DNA from: Muribaculum sp.
GTDB lineage: Bacteria > Bacillota > Clostridia > Lachnospirales > Lachnospiraceae
Assembly: GCA_023663735.1 (NCBI GenBank)
Contig: JAMPGV010000025.1
Span: 1 to 36,028 of the forward strand
Direction: 5' to 3'
DNA length: 36,028 nucleotides
The notes below the pieces were generated by a model. That model was not told the origin of the DNA. It did not search any database and saw only the letters and a list, made by a program, of their open reading frames with translations. Position numbers and translations under genes: made by a program. Below, piece after piece: positions 22,900 through 32,403 of this stretch. Numbering within the stretch: position 1 is the first letter of the stretch; each line of letters begins with the position of its first letter.

Positions 22900-24987
22900 T
22901 CATTGATGTTTCAACCTGTATAAAGCAGCATCTATAAAAGCACCCTTATTTACCTTAATTGTTACATTCGTGGCCGTCTTATCGACGGAAAACCTTGCTG
23001 TGCTGCCGCTGTAATAGGTCGCTAAATTCGTTGTGATCCAGCAATCGTCGCTGTTGGATCCGTTCCCTGTCAAAAGAATCACCCGCCCATAATCACAGTA
23101 ACCAGATTTGGACAAACCACCTTCGCATAAAAGTATATAGTTGCAACTGGATCCCATTCCCGCAAATGTGACGGTCTGGGCAGCGTCCGCCGCGTCGTAC
23201 ATCTGATGTCCTGCCCACTCCATCGTTATGTCCGTCTTCTTCGCATAGGTGCCGGCAATATTGTTCCCGTTGCCGTCCTGCACCGCTTTTGTGGCTGTTC
23301 CTGCAGTTGTCGCCGCCGCAACCGTATCCGTCATCCTTGCAAGCCTGACCCAGCTGCTCCACTCCCCGCCGTCGTCACCCTCTCCAGCACAATACCGGAC
23401 ATAGACCTCCGTCGTCCCTTCCTTCACGGCGATCTGCTCCACATAATACTCTTCCGCGTCACTGTTTAACACGATCAGACCCCAGTAATTCCCGGAGGCA
23501 GGCTGGTTTTTCGTGCCGGATCCCCTCATCGTGTAGACTCCCGGGGCTGTGATGTTGTTAAAATCACCGCTCTCTGCCAGCCCGTCCACCGCCGCCCCGA
23601 TGTTCGCCGCGGTGATCCCCAGAGCAGCCCTTGCGGCCGCAGCGTTTGCCGCCCCCGTTCCCCCATTTTTCAGCGGCAGGACGCCTGTCACGCCGGGAGT
23701 AACGTCTTTCGTCCCGTCGAATGCCTCCGGGTTTTGGGATGCAAGATTGATCTGGATAGTTCTTGCCGTGGCCAGCTTGGCGGCTGACGCGGTGCCGTCC
23801 GACTGAGGGATGTCCGACACATGGGCCAGCTCCTGCCACGCTTCCCATGTGTCCGTGTCTCCCACGCGGTGGAAGAGCTTCCCACTGCCATCAAACGCAA
23901 GCTCGTGCGCCTTGCCGCCGCTGGAGTCCGTCCAGCCCCTTATCCCGACCAGCGCTGCATAGGTTCCCCCGCCCGGGATGCCCGTTGCCGTGCGCTGCTT
24001 GATTCCTACCGGCAGGAGCTTGGCGTTGTAATCATTGGGCTTTGTCGCGGCAGACCGGGTATCCTCCCACCCGGCCAGCATCCCGGCAGCTGACGCCTGT
24101 GAGGCGGAGGAGGCATTGCCGTCAAAAGCGGCAGCCTTTACGGTTCCCTGCGCCTCCAGCGAGCCGACCTTCACTTTGCCGTTTGGCTTGTTATAGGCTT
24201 CGCCCATGTAATAATATCCGCCGGACGCAGTCGTGTAGCCGATGCAGGCCAGCAATCCTCCTGCTTTAAAGTAGTTTAGTCCGCCCGCGAACCCATTTGC
24301 GGGCAAATGGAAGGCGATCCCCCCGTTGTCTAAAGCCAGCGTCCGGCCGTCCGCCGATTCGCCGCCTGTTATCACGCCTCCATCGCTTGTGAACAGCTCT
24401 TCCCAGCTGATTGCTCCGTTGTTCAGCTTCCCGAGCCAGACGCGGCTGCCGTGAATCGGAAGAAACAGCACGGTGCCGCGGTCTGCATAAGCCTTGTTGT
24501 AGATCAGCTGCGCCGCGCCCTCATTTGCCGGAAAAGATCCGGAATAGACCGTCTGCTGGGAATTGCTGGTGATAAACGCCGTCGTCCAGTCGGGCAGCTT
24601 CCCGAAGACTTCCAGTACCGTCAGCCCATTGCTGATTTCCATCGCCTCCAGCTCGCTGCTTGTCCCGTTCCCGCTGATCTCTGCCCCGGCGATGATCCGT
24701 CGGTTGATACGCTCGTCCAGCTCCTCCTTCGTCACGTCTCCGATGTGTGCAAACTCTTTTACCGTGCCGTCACCGTGCCGGATGCACAGCCTGCTGTCTG
24801 CGGCGGCGTAAAGAACCTCTACAACAGCCTCATTATGATTCTGTTCCACCTCATTATTCAGTTCTATCACCCGGTCATCAATGGTGTTGACGGCGGTGCT
24901 GATCTTATTCATGTTGGTTTCGTTCAAAGCGGGACGACGCTTGTTGCGAAACTTGATTAATTCAAACGCTTTTTCCATTTCAGCCAT
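22900..24987 (-). CDS. Phage tail fibre / receptor-binding protein
   Basis: This is a 695-residue protein starting at the ATG at 24987, with AGGAGG upstream; it overlaps no gene at this start. The N-terminus (EKAFELIKFRNKRRPALNETNMNKIS) is helical and likely joins the baseplate. The middle is rich in Ala, Gly, Thr and Ser, with short repeats such as VTGVLPLKNGGTGAANAAAARAAL, a motif frequent in fibre shafts. A pyocin-knob-like region follows at roughly 485-575 (of the type ASGNYWGLIVLN...EQIAV...VYVRY...WSSWVRL). The C-terminal 100 or so residues form a beta-rich tip. It probably sets host range. Confidence 0.85.
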   Translation of the reverse strand: MAEMEKAFELIKFRNKRRPALNETNMNKISTAVNTIDDRVIELNNEVEQNHNEAVVEVLYAAADSRLCIRHGDGTVKEFAHIGDVTKEELDERINRRIIAGAEISGNGTSSELEAMEISNGLTVLEVFGKLPDWTTAFITSNSQQTVYSGSFPANEGAAQLIYNKAYADRGTVLFLPIHGSRVWLGKLNNGAISWEELFTSDGGVITGGESADGRTLALDNGGIAFHLPANGFAGGLNYFKAGGLLACIGYTTASGGYYYMGEAYNKPNGKVKVGSLEAQGTVKAAAFDGNASSASQASAAGMLAGWEDTRSAATKPNDYNAKLLPVGIKQRTATGIPGGGTYAALVGIRGWTDSSGGKAHELAFDGSGKLFHRVGDTDTWEAWQELAHVSDIPQSDGTASAAKLATARTIQINLASQNPEAFDGTKDVTPGVTGVLPLKNGGTGAANAAAARAALGITAANIGAAVDGLAESGDFNNITAPGVYTMRGSGTKNQPASGNYWGLIVLNSDAEEYYVEQIAVKEGTTEVYVRYCAGEGDDGGEWSSWVRLARMTDTVAAATTAGTATKAVQDGNGNNIAGTYAKKTDITMEWAGHQMYDAADAAQTVTFAGMGSSCNYILLCEGGLSKSGYCDYGRVILLTGNGSNSDDCWITTNLATYYSGSTARFSVDKTATNVTIKVNKGAFIDAALYRLKHQ

Positions 24988-25003
24988 CTGCATTCTCCTC
25001 CTG

Positions 25004-26728
25004 CTAATTTCCGGTGTTGGTTTCCTCCCCGCTGGCCTCAATTTCGTCCACCAGCCCGAGGATCCCCGTCAGCGTCCGCTGCATTATGTAGGTCCGCAGC
25101 GGCTCTTCCCCGGTCTCCACCTCGATCCGGTCCCCCGCCTCCAGATAAGGCATCCCGGCGCACTCCAGCTGCATCGGCACATATCCCACTGACGGCAGGT
25201 TTGGCACCAGCATCTGGTCCAGCATCTCCCTGACTTCCTCCTCGATATAGGATCCGGACAGCAGGATGAGGTTGTCGTCCATGTAATAGGTATTCGGCCT
25301 GTCCGGGTCAAACCGGTAATCATACTCCACGGTTTCCCCGTCCGTGTTCCTGTACTTCGCCACAATCCGGCCAAACGGCTGGATCTCGTACTCGTCGTAC
25401 CATAAATCATAATAGACCGACTTCCCGGCCTCCTCATCCCACCCGTCATCAGGATACAGGTCATCGTCCGGGTACAGGTCTTCCGCGGGCAGGAGTCCGT
25501 CCAGACAGCCCAGCGCCACAAGCTGGTAACTGCCGTCCCGGCCGCTGCGCCCGAACAGGCCGGAAAGCTCCAGATAAGAGTTGATGATGGAGGCATAACG
25601 GACCTCCGGATCCGCAATGTATTTCTTTCCGTTTTTCTTCCTCGGGAAGGAGACATACGGCCCACCGTTTAGGTTGTACTGCGTCAGCCGGAATCCCTCT
25701 TCCAGCATCCGCGGCACCCTCAGGATGGTTCTGTCCCCGTCCTTCACGGTCACGCTTTCCATGAATTCGATGCAAACCGCATAGTCCTTGTAATAGCCCA
25801 TGTCCGGATACACCACATAGGCCGGATCCAGCGGCACCCGGATGACGCTTTCGTATTCGTTTTCCGTCTGATCTGCGCTGGTTTTGGTGCGCCGCTCCAG
25901 CCAGACCTGTACAGGATACCGGTACCTGCCGTCCATGGGCAGCTCCGAGTCCTGATAGATTTGATCGTATAAGTCAAATCCCTGTTGATCCACCGTGGCG
26001 GCCGCCCGGTAAACGCTTTGGAAGTCCTCGTAGTTGGTTTTGTCCGAATCCAGCTGGATCCGGTAATACTTCATTTGGTAGGTAAACGTCCAGCCGGATC
26101 CGCCCTCGTCGTCAATGATGGATGTCCGGGATTTCAGGGCAATCTCTCTTGTCGGATAGCTCTCCCACAACCCGAAGGACTCCAGATCCGGATGCTGGAT
26201 GTTGGCTGCTGCGAACAGGCCGGAATCCACCTTGTACGGCACGTTTTCCGGAATGCCGTACTGCTGTTTCGCCAGCTCCACGGGGGACAGGGCTGTTTCG
26301 GCGTGGTAGGCTTCAGTGTAGGCGGTGATCTGCCGTCTGGCGAAGTCCTTTTGCCGTTTGCAGGAATCGACTACAAACCGCCCATAGGGTATCCGATAGA
26401 CCGGATAGTCCAGATCTTCCGGACAACATTCATAATCCTTCCTTTCCGCCGCATCAATCTCCGATATGTCTACCTCCAACGCTGCCTCGATTGTACACCC
26501 TTTGATATTGCCCACATCAATGGATGTAAACTCCAGACAGGACGCCTCACAAAGCCCGAACTTCAGATTCTGATCGCTGCACAAGGATTCGGAAAACGAT
26601 ACGCTTTCAGACTCCAGTTCATGCTTGGTGATATCCTCCCGTTCACCGTTGGGGAACCGAATCCTGAAATTTCTGCGGCCTTTCCCGCTTCGTATGATCT
26701 CCTGTACTTCATAGGGAATATCCAGCAT
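25004..26728 (-). CDS. Baseplate / tail-associated structural protein
   Basis: This is a 574-residue protein from the ATG at 26728, with GGAGG eight bases upstream. The N-terminal half shows a beta-rich domain starting ITKHELESESVSFSESLCSDQNLKFGLCEASCLEF. That pattern is seen in Firmicutes phage baseplate hub or Tal-like proteins that follow the distal tail protein. A short direct repeat (DLYPDDDLYPDDG) is near residue 420. There is no peptidase motif. Position after the tape measure and DUF6711-like protein supports a baseplate hub role. Confidence 0.7.
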   Translation of the reverse strand: MLDIPYEVQEIIRSGKGRRNFRIRFPNGEREDITKHELESESVSFSESLCSDQNLKFGLCEASCLEFTSIDVGNIKGCTIEAALEVDISEIDAAERKDYECCPEDLDYPVYRIPYGRFVVDSCKRQKDFARRQITAYTEAYHAETALSPVELAKQQYGIPENVPYKVDSGLFAAANIQHPDLESFGLWESYPTREIALKSRTSIIDDEGGSGWTFTYQMKYYRIQLDSDKTNYEDFQSVYRAAATVDQQGFDLYDQIYQDSELPMDGRYRYPVQVWLERRTKTSADQTENEYESVIRVPLDPAYVVYPDMGYYKDYAVCIEFMESVTVKDGDRTILRVPRMLEEGFRLTQYNLNGGPYVSFPRKKNGKKYIADPEVRYASIINSYLELSGLFGRSGRDGSYQLVALGCLDGLLPAEDLYPDDDLYPDDGWDEEAGKSVYYDLWYDEYEIQPFGRIVAKYRNTDGETVEYDYRFDPDRPNTYYMDDNLILLSGSYIEEEVREMLDQMLVPNLPSVGYVPMQLECAGMPYLEAGDRIEVETGEEPLRTYIMQRTLTGILGLVDEIEASGEETNTGN

Positions 26729-26747
26729 GACTGCTGCCTCCATTCCT

Positions 26748-27173
26748 TTAATATTCGGTCAGAGTCACAGTAAATGAATTGTATTCAATATTCTTCCTGT
26801 CCTCGTCCACGTAATGGATACAATACTTTGTATCGCTGAAATAGAATACTCCGCTCTTGTAATCCAGATCCTCGTCATTCCAATAGGTGATTCTTACGCG
26901 CCTCTGCCGCCGCTCATCCGCCGGAAGCTCCGCCAGCCCGACCACAGCATCGAATGCCATCCGTTCCTCAAGGGTCATCTCTCGGATATTCAATTTGAGC
27001 TGTGTTTTATAGTCCTCTGCCGTCACTCTATGCAGCAATGCCGCCGCATCCCGATAGGCATCTATTTCCAGCCTCTGATTGGGCGTGGATTCCCATCCGT
27101 CCGCCAGCAGAAAAGAGTTCGGCAATTCCACTCCGCCAAATTTAATCAGCCAGCCTTGAAACTTCCCCGCCAT
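26748..27173 (-). CDS. Distal tail-type protein (DUF6711-like)
   Basis: This 141-residue protein sits between the tape measure and the baseplate hub, the usual place of a distal tail protein. The opening KFQGWLIKFGGVELPNSFLL and DGWESTPNQRLEIDAYRDAAALLHR resemble the short DUF6711 family of Firmicutes phages. The ATG at 27173 has GAGGAG upstream; a GTG two codons earlier is possible. A function in joining the tail tube to the baseplate is inferred from position. Confidence 0.65.
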   Translation of the reverse strand: MAGKFQGWLIKFGGVELPNSFLLADGWESTPNQRLEIDAYRDAAALLHRVTAEDYKTQLKLNIREMTLEERMAFDAVVGLAELPADERRQRRVRITYWNDEDLDYKSGVFYFSDTKYCIHYVDEDRKNIEYNSFTVTLTEY

Positions 27174-27185
27174 GGACACTCCTCT

Positions 27186-29108
27186 CTATGCATATGCACT
27201 CTTTCCCGTCCTCTTTTTATGCATCTGATTCCGCTTTACGGTCTCTCTGAATATGGTTCTCCCGTCTACTTGTGCCACGAACGTATAGCTGGCGTCCCCG
27301 TCGGCCTCCTTCATCGCCGTCTTCACTCCCTCCACGATCGTATCAAGGGGAGCCTCGATATTCGTCTGGCCAAACCGTTGATCTCCCAGTATGGCCGCGA
27401 AAGGCCGCCCGCCTTGGATGACCGCACCGTCCGCCAGCTCCGGCACCTTCTGTCTGGGCAGGGATACCTCCGGTATCTTCTTCAGCTCAATACTGAATTC
27501 TTTTCCCCCGATTCCCGGAACCCAGTCCGGTATCTTTATGTTGGACAGCAGGGAATTGATCTTGTCAATCATCCAGTTGATTCCTTTGATCAGCACATTG
27601 ATGAAGGACTCAAATATTGCAATCTGCACATTCACGAAATTACTCATCACCCTGTAGATATCACCAAATGCTGCTTTGAAATCGCCGGCAAATACATGTT
27701 TGAAAAAATCACCCAGCGCTTGGAACCCTGCCTTTAAGGAAGCCAGACATTCTTCGCCGCTTCCAGCCCATGCTACCACCGCCGCTATAATCCCAACAAA
27801 TGCCATGACTGCTGCCACCACCAGCGTCACTGTCCCTCCAAACGCTAAAAATACGCCGGCCAGAATCCCGACTGCACCGATGATCAGCAGCACCACATTT
27901 TCCGCGGTGATTCCATTCTCATTCATGTCCTTGATCGCCAGCACGACAGCAGCCACTCCGAACGCAATCAGCGCCAGCCCGGCCACAAGCGGTCCAAATA
28001 TGATCAGCAGTCCCCCCACCACCAGCGCCACTCCCTTTACATATCCTTGGATTCCTTCCCAATCCACACCATTCTCCCACATGTCCAGATAGTTCTTGAC
28101 GCTTTCTACCGACCCTATCAGGATGGCGATCCATCCGATCAGGCCTATCAGCCCGCCCCCAAGCGCCTCATTAATTTTCCAAGCCGCAAATCCCAGCGCA
28201 ATGTCATCCACAAAAGGAGCCAGCTGCTCCAGAATACTTCTCAGCCGCTCTGCTGCCGCCGCGATGCCTTCATCAATCTCCACAGTCTCAAAAGCGTCCG
28301 CCCCTGTCTGTTCCCCATCGCCGCTTCCGGAGGCATCATTTGAGGACAACACGTTTAATTCGTCAAACGGAGCCAACGCCTTCTTGGCGGATTTTCCTGC
28401 GGCATCAACCGCCTTGGCGTAGTCTATGACCTGTTTTTTCGCTTTTGTATAGGTGTTTTTCCCGGTGAGCGCCGCAATAAACTGCCCTACTGCGTCAATG
28501 GCTCTGTTCAGCCAGTTGACCAGCTGTGAAATGTAGGGGATCGCCATGGTCACGATCGGCTCAAAAGCCGCTGCCAGCGCATTCTGCAGCTGCACACACT
28601 CAGACCGCAGCGTGGACATAGCCCCGTTATAATCTGACGAATACTGTGCAAGATTCCGAAATCCCCGCTGCATGACAGATACCATGGCGCTGAACCCCTT
28701 GCTGATCAGGTTGAGTGCAAGCAGTCCGGCTCCGAGTTTCCCTACTGTGAGTCCCAACGCCTTTACCGCGGCCCTCGCTTTTCCGGTTCCCTTTTGTATG
28801 GTACGGTGGAAGCGCTCCGCAGCAGACTTCGCTTCTCCAAATCCATCACTCACTTTTTTGACGCCTTGGAGTTCTTTCATTCGACAGGAGACATTTCCCA
28901 ACGCCGCCTCCGTGTTCGCGACATCGGCCGATACTCTCCTCCAGTGATCACTCTGCTCGCTCCATCCATCACCTTTCGCTTTTTCCAGCTCAGCCTTCAG
29001 TTTTTCCACTCTGGACGTGAGCCTGTCAAATTCCTTCTGGGCGCTCTGTAGATCCGAGTTGTCCATATTCACGCCCACCCGGACTTCCGCATCATACTGA
29101 TTTCCCAT
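27186..29108 (-). CDS. Tail tape measure protein
   Basis: This 640-residue protein sets tail length. The N-terminus is a coiled coil (about 15-100, SAQKEFDRLTSRVEKLKAELEKAK). A hydrophobic region lies near 115-150, and at least three strongly hydrophobic segments span about 300-440, as expected for a protein that helps DNA cross the membrane. The C-terminal part is soluble. No lytic motif is evident. The ribosome site is weak (GGGCGG). Using the known ratio of about 0.15 nm per residue, the tail would be near 95 nm. Confidence 0.93.
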   Translation of the reverse strand: MGNQYDAEVRVGVNMDNSDLQSAQKEFDRLTSRVEKLKAELEKAKGDGWSEQSDHWRRVSADVANTEAALGNVSCRMKELQGVKKVSDGFGEAKSAAERFHRTIQKGTGKARAAVKALGLTVGKLGAGLLALNLISKGFSAMVSVMQRGFRNLAQYSSDYNGAMSTLRSECVQLQNALAAAFEPIVTMAIPYISQLVNWLNRAIDAVGQFIAALTGKNTYTKAKKQVIDYAKAVDAAGKSAKKALAPFDELNVLSSNDASGSGDGEQTGADAFETVEIDEGIAAAAERLRSILEQLAPFVDDIALGFAAWKINEALGGGLIGLIGWIAILIGSVESVKNYLDMWENGVDWEGIQGYVKGVALVVGGLLIIFGPLVAGLALIAFGVAAVVLAIKDMNENGITAENVVLLIIGAVGILAGVFLAFGGTVTLVVAAVMAFVGIIAAVVAWAGSGEECLASLKAGFQALGDFFKHVFAGDFKAAFGDIYRVMSNFVNVQIAIFESFINVLIKGINWMIDKINSLLSNIKIPDWVPGIGGKEFSIELKKIPEVSLPRQKVPELADGAVIQGGRPFAAILGDQRFGQTNIEAPLDTIVEGVKTAMKEADGDASYTFVAQVDGRTIFRETVKRNQMHKKRTGKSAYA

Positions 29109-29117
29109 TCCGCCCGT

Positions 29118-29702
29118 TTACCCCGTTTCCTCTTTCCGCCGATTGGCATATTTCATGAACTCATCCACTCTTTTCTGCTCGCTGGCACTTAAAACCCTCT
29201 CCGGCGCTTTGATCGCGAAAATTTTCTTGGCTCTCTTTAACGCCCTCCGCTCCTGCTGTGACATCTTTGCATCGATCTCTTTCTCCCGGATATTCATAAC
29301 ACGCACAAAAGCACATTCCTCCAAATTTGCCAAAAGGCCCATGAAGACAAACCAGTGCATCCGCCTACGGCTGCTCAAATCAATGTGATACTGCTGCCAA
29401 AACGCCGCGAAAATCCTCCACTGGTCAATATCCCAGTCCATCACGATCACATTTGCTTTTTCATTCCCTGCATGGTTGTCATGGTCATATTCCGTCAGGA
29501 ACCACTTGAGCGCCTTCGCTATTTCTTCCGGAGGCGGCTGTTTCCACGGAAAAAGCAAACTCGCAGCACATGCAAACCTTTCGTATTGATTTAGTGATTC
29601 GTCTGCCATGCACTGCGATATAAGGATCCCTGTCTGGTAATCCGTGTCCATCTTTATCCCATTCCAGCTACAGGGCAGAGGATCCACCAGCACGTTAAAC
29701 AT
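29118..29702 (-). CDS. Bacteriophage Gp15-family protein (tail assembly)
   Basis: This 194-residue protein matches the phage Gp15 family (A118-type). FNVLVDPLPCSWNGIKMDTDYQTGILI at the start and DWDIDQWRIFAAFWQQYHIDL and the MHWFVFMGLLANL stretch are typical. The C-terminus is basic and helical. The ATG at 29702 has AAGGAGAA upstream and overlaps the preceding chaperone gene by eight bases. Position just before the tape measure suggests a tail assembly chaperone role. Confidence 0.88.
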   Translation of the reverse strand: MFNVLVDPLPCSWNGIKMDTDYQTGILISQCMADESLNQYERFACAASLLFPWKQPPPEEIAKALKWFLTEYDHDNHAGNEKANVIVMDWDIDQWRIFAAFWQQYHIDLSSRRRMHWFVFMGLLANLEECAFVRVMNIREKEIDAKMSQQERRALKRAKKIFAIKAPERVLSASEQKRVDEFMKYANRRKEETG

Positions 29703-30183
29703 CCGCATTCTCCTTCGCATCCTGTATCAGCTCGTCCCTGCCTCTCTGTCTGTTCCGCTTGTCATTCCTGTGTCTGCTGCGGTTCCGGGCTTCCTTCCGG
29801 TTCCTGCCATACCGCTGTTCGATTTCCCGCCGCCGTTCTCCCATGTACTTTTCCGCAATGGGATCAATCTGCCGGAAGAAATCTGCGATCAGGTACATAT
29901 TAGGCACTATATCGCCGAACACCTTCTTGCAGGATTTTTCGCCAAAGATAACGTCCATCTCTCCCATGATCTCCCGGGTGAGCCTGATGGATTCTTTCAG
30001 TTGTTCATGCTCCGTCATTTCTTTTACTTCCGGGGATTTAAGATAATCCTCCGCCGCAGAGAGCCGCTCCAGCAGACTATAAAAGCGTTCCGAAAACTGC
30101 TGATCCTCCACATTTAAAGTAATTGTATCGCCCTGTTCGTTGACCTTCACCTTGACGCCCTGCCTCAGCCTGATTTCGTCCAT
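29695..30183 (-). CDS. Putative tail assembly chaperone
   Basis: This 162-residue protein lies between the tail tube and Gp15 genes. It begins DEIRLRQGVKVKVNEQGDTITL, a small beta-rich segment, followed by helices and a very basic tail (RRREIEQRYGRNRKEARNRSRHRNDKRNRQRGR). Position and size fit the first tail assembly chaperone. The ATG at 30183 has AAGGAGG upstream. I see no convincing slippery heptamer for the G/GT-type frameshift, and the next gene has its own ribosome site. Confidence 0.7.
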   Translation of the reverse strand: MDEIRLRQGVKVKVNEQGDTITLNVEDQQFSERFYSLLERLSAAEDYLKSPEVKEMTEHEQLKESIRLTREIMGEMDVIFGEKSCKKVFGDIVPNMYLIADFFRQIDPIAEKYMGERRREIEQRYGRNRKEARNRSRHRNDKRNRQRGRDELIQDAKENADV

Positions 30184-30219
30184 TCCTGATCCTCCTTTTT
30201 TCACTTGGACAGTCTGCCG

Positions 30220-30699
30220 CTACTCCGCCGCCGTAAATGTTTTACTGGCCACGTCAAACGTCCCCTGTTTACCGTCGCCCGCGCTGCTCAATGTCATGCT
30301 GTTTACCAGCACTCCTCCCCCTTCTCCGCCGACGGAATCAAATTGGTAGGTGCATTTTCTTCTGACGGCCGGATATACCCCGTCAACACCCTCCTCCATG
30401 ATATTGATCCGCACATAGTCGGACATAGCCTCCGCCCCGGTGGGCAGCGTTTTGATCTTCTGGTCTATCCAGTTCTGGAAGTCCTCCCCTTTGATATATT
30501 CCTTTTCCACGGAAATAGACGGCGAATAGGATTTAATGTTATTCGTGCCATCTTTCTGGTGGATGTAATGTTTCTGCTCCGTCTCCGGGTTAAATTCCTC
30601 CGTGAGACTGGTAATGCCGTCACCCAGCAGCACATACTCCGGCGCCTTTGCCGTGCCAATGTTAAAATAGTGTCTCAGGTTATCTCTTGTCTCCGACAT
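30220..30699 (-). CDS. Major tail (tube) protein
   Basis: This 159-residue beta-rich protein has the size and position of a siphovirus tail tube subunit. Features are YVLLGDGITSLTEEFNPETEQKHYIHQ and SYSPSISVEKEYIKGEDFQNWI, both recurrent in Firmicutes tail tube proteins. AAAGGAGCGG lies before the ATG. It lies two bases after the preceding minor capsid/terminator gene. Confidence 0.85.
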   Translation of the reverse strand: MSETRDNLRHYFNIGTAKAPEYVLLGDGITSLTEEFNPETEQKHYIHQKDGTNNIKSYSPSISVEKEYIKGEDFQNWIDQKIKTLPTGAEAMSDYVRINIMEEGVDGVYPAVRRKCTYQFDSVGGEGGGVLVNSMTLSSAGDGKQGTFDVASKTFTAAE

Positions 30700-30701
30700 G
30701 T

Positions 30702-31121
30702 CTACCGCTCCTTTTCATATTTGACTGACACCGTCATTTCATAGATACAGTTGTGATCCGCCGTCATGCCGCAGTAAAAAGGTGTCGTTACACTTACACC
30801 TTTCACTGTTGCATGAGGGATCTGCGGGTAGTTCTTCTTCTGATCCTGCTCCTCCAACCAGTCCTCCAGCGCCTCGCCGAATCCGTGGTTCTCGATCCTG
30901 TCCGCATTTTCCTCCGCGGACAGCCTCGCCCGCAGGGTATAATGGTCTGTATATTCCTTTTTCCCCGAAATATAGGACTTCACATTCCGTATAGGCTCCT
31001 TGACCAGCGCATAAGAGTCTACCTTCGCACTCTGGATGTCCGTATCGATCTTTTTCATCTTCCGCACATCTGCCTGATTAAAGGTTAAAAGCCATGTGAT
31101 AACTGCCTCCGATACCGTCAT
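30702..31121 (-). CDS. Tail terminator / minor capsid-type protein
   Basis: This is a 139-residue protein starting at an ATG that overlaps the previous stop by four bases (ATGA), so translation is coupled. TVSEAVITWLLTFN at the start, the central KEPIRNVKSYISGKKEYTDHYTLRARL and the C-terminal beta strands fit the fold of phage tail terminator or minor capsid 3 proteins. The evidence is position plus general pattern. Confidence 0.7.
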   Translation of the reverse strand: MTVSEAVITWLLTFNQADVRKMKKIDTDIQSAKVDSYALVKEPIRNVKSYISGKKEYTDHYTLRARLSAEENADRIENHGFGEALEDWLEEQDQKKNYPQIPHATVKGVSVTTPFYCGMTADHNCIYEMTVSVKYEKER

Positions 31122-31555
31122 TTCCCCGCTTCCTTTCTGGCCGCTTTTTCTATCAGCTGCCTGCCGCCGTCCTGCAGCATCCGGAATACCCACCGGGCGC
31201 CGCGCTTGATGCCTTCTCCATACTCTAAAGATCTCGCCGTCGGCACCTTCTTGACGCCCTTTCGAGATCTCCAGCCGTTTTCTGTCTTGAATCCGGCGCA
31301 ATGGAGTTCCGGATCCTCATACACAATGCCATTCCACATGTAGACTGCATAGGGCGTATTCCACACCACTTCGGAATTGTTCTCAATCCTGCCGCTGTCC
31401 CTGAGCGTTCCTTCATCCAACGGAACATATTCGTCAGACAAACGCCTTACCTCTTCGGCCACAAAACGCTGAACCCTTCCCCCGTCATCCAGCCCCAGAC
31501 GCTTGATGCAGTCTTTCAGGTTAAAATCACAGGATGTCTTTACGAGGATTTTCAT
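31118..31555 (-). CDS. HK97 gp10-like / minor capsid protein
   Basis: This is a 145-residue protein, coupled to both neighbours by ATGA overlaps. The features RVQRFVAEEVRRLSDEYVPLDEGTLRDSG and TPYAVYMWNGIVYEDPE are typical of the minor capsid / gp10-like tail completion family. A longer in-frame start exists (31636) but would overlap the preceding gene without a ribosome site. It probably joins head and tail. Confidence 0.8.
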   Translation of the reverse strand: MKILVKTSCDFNLKDCIKRLGLDDGGRVQRFVAEEVRRLSDEYVPLDEGTLRDSGRIENNSEVVWNTPYAVYMWNGIVYEDPELHCAGFKTENGWRSRKGVKKVPTARSLEYGEGIKRGARWVFRMLQDGGRQLIEKAARKEAGK

Positions 31556-32004
31556 GATCTTACCGCCTCCAGCCGGATGTGCTGCAGCATCGGACGTCTG
31601 CGGTTGTCGGATGTACTCTTTACTATGCCCGCGCACAGGCCGCCGTTTAGGATATCCTTCATGCGCAGGTTTCCTCCGATCTCCTCCTCACAAACGCCAA
31701 GCACTACAATATCTTTGTGATCCCTTGCATTCAGTGTCCATTTGCCGGCTCGCTCCCCGTCATCCGCAATCCGCCCATACTCTTCCGGGGGGACATATTG
31801 GGGATTCCCGTAATCCCCCACACAGTCTACCGTGATGCTTTCCACAATGCTCTCCGTAACTGCGCCGTTTTGGATGGATGTACTCTTTTTCCCGTGCCGC
31901 CACTGGATTCCGTGGATGACGCTTCTGTTCCAGCGCTCTTCCCCGGTCTCCGGATCCTCATAATAGTTGTATACGGTCATGCAGTCCGTGAACAACACAC
32001 TCAT
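31552..32004 (-). CDS. Phage head closure-position protein, function unknown
   Basis: This is a 150-residue beta-rich protein beginning MSVLFTDCMTVYNYYEDPETG. It overlaps the connector gene by four bases (ATGA) and the gp10-like gene by four more. The position corresponds to head closure or minor capsid 1 genes in A118-like phages. I do not recognise a diagnostic motif. Confidence 0.65.
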   Translation of the reverse strand: MSVLFTDCMTVYNYYEDPETGEERWNRSVIHGIQWRHGKKSTSIQNGAVTESIVESITVDCVGDYGNPQYVPPEEYGRIADDGERAGKWTLNARDHKDIVVLGVCEEEIGGNLRMKDILNGGLCAGIVKSTSDNRRRPMLQHIRLEAVRS

Positions 32005-32378
32005 AGCGCACCTGCCAATCCGGTACCAGACAGACCTCTCCGCACAATGCTCTCAAGCTGTGCCTCCTTCTCAGCAGCCGTTGCAACCTTGTAGCTCTCG
32101 GAATACCCGTCGTTGCTCACGGATGAGATCCCACTTCCCATACCGGTGCGATCCTGCGTCTGTAGGCATCTGATCAGTTCACACACCGTCTGCCGGATCT
32201 GTTCGCATACCTTCCGCTGGCAAGGAGTGGCGGATTCTCCGGAATACTGCTCCAGAAAAAGCTCCGCCCGTCCATGCGTCAACGCGGCTATTTTTGCCGC
32301 CGCACGGATGCGGTAGCGGTCAAATTCCGCTTCGCTGATCTCGCCGTAAAGCTTCCTGTAATATTCCCTGTCCAGCAT
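32001..32378 (-). CDS. Head-tail connector protein, gp6-like
   Basis: This is a 125-residue helical protein. LDREYYRKLYGEISEAEFDRYRIRAAAKI is the typical start of Firmicutes phage gp6-like adaptors, and ISSVSNDGYSESY is the conserved loop before the last helix. GAAAGGAG precedes the ATG. It follows the coiled-coil protein and precedes the closure gene. Confidence 0.85.
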   Translation of the reverse strand: MLDREYYRKLYGEISEAEFDRYRIRAAAKIAALTHGRAELFLEQYSGESATPCQRKVCEQIRQTVCELIRCLQTQDRTGMGSGISSVSNDGYSESYKVATAAEKEAQLESIVRRGLSGTGLAGAL

Positions 32379-32403
32379 GGCCGCCGCTCCTTTCCGCCTG
32401 TTC

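Noticed and set aside
22900-24987. A diversity-generating retroelement acting on the tail fibre
   Set aside because: No reverse transcriptase or adenine-biased template/variable repeat pair was seen. One could exist beyond the right edge, so this is unsupported, not excluded.
29690-30183. Programmed ribosomal frameshift joining the two tail chaperone genes
   Set aside because: The genes overlap by eight bases, but the second has its own good ribosome site and I saw no convincing slippery heptamer.
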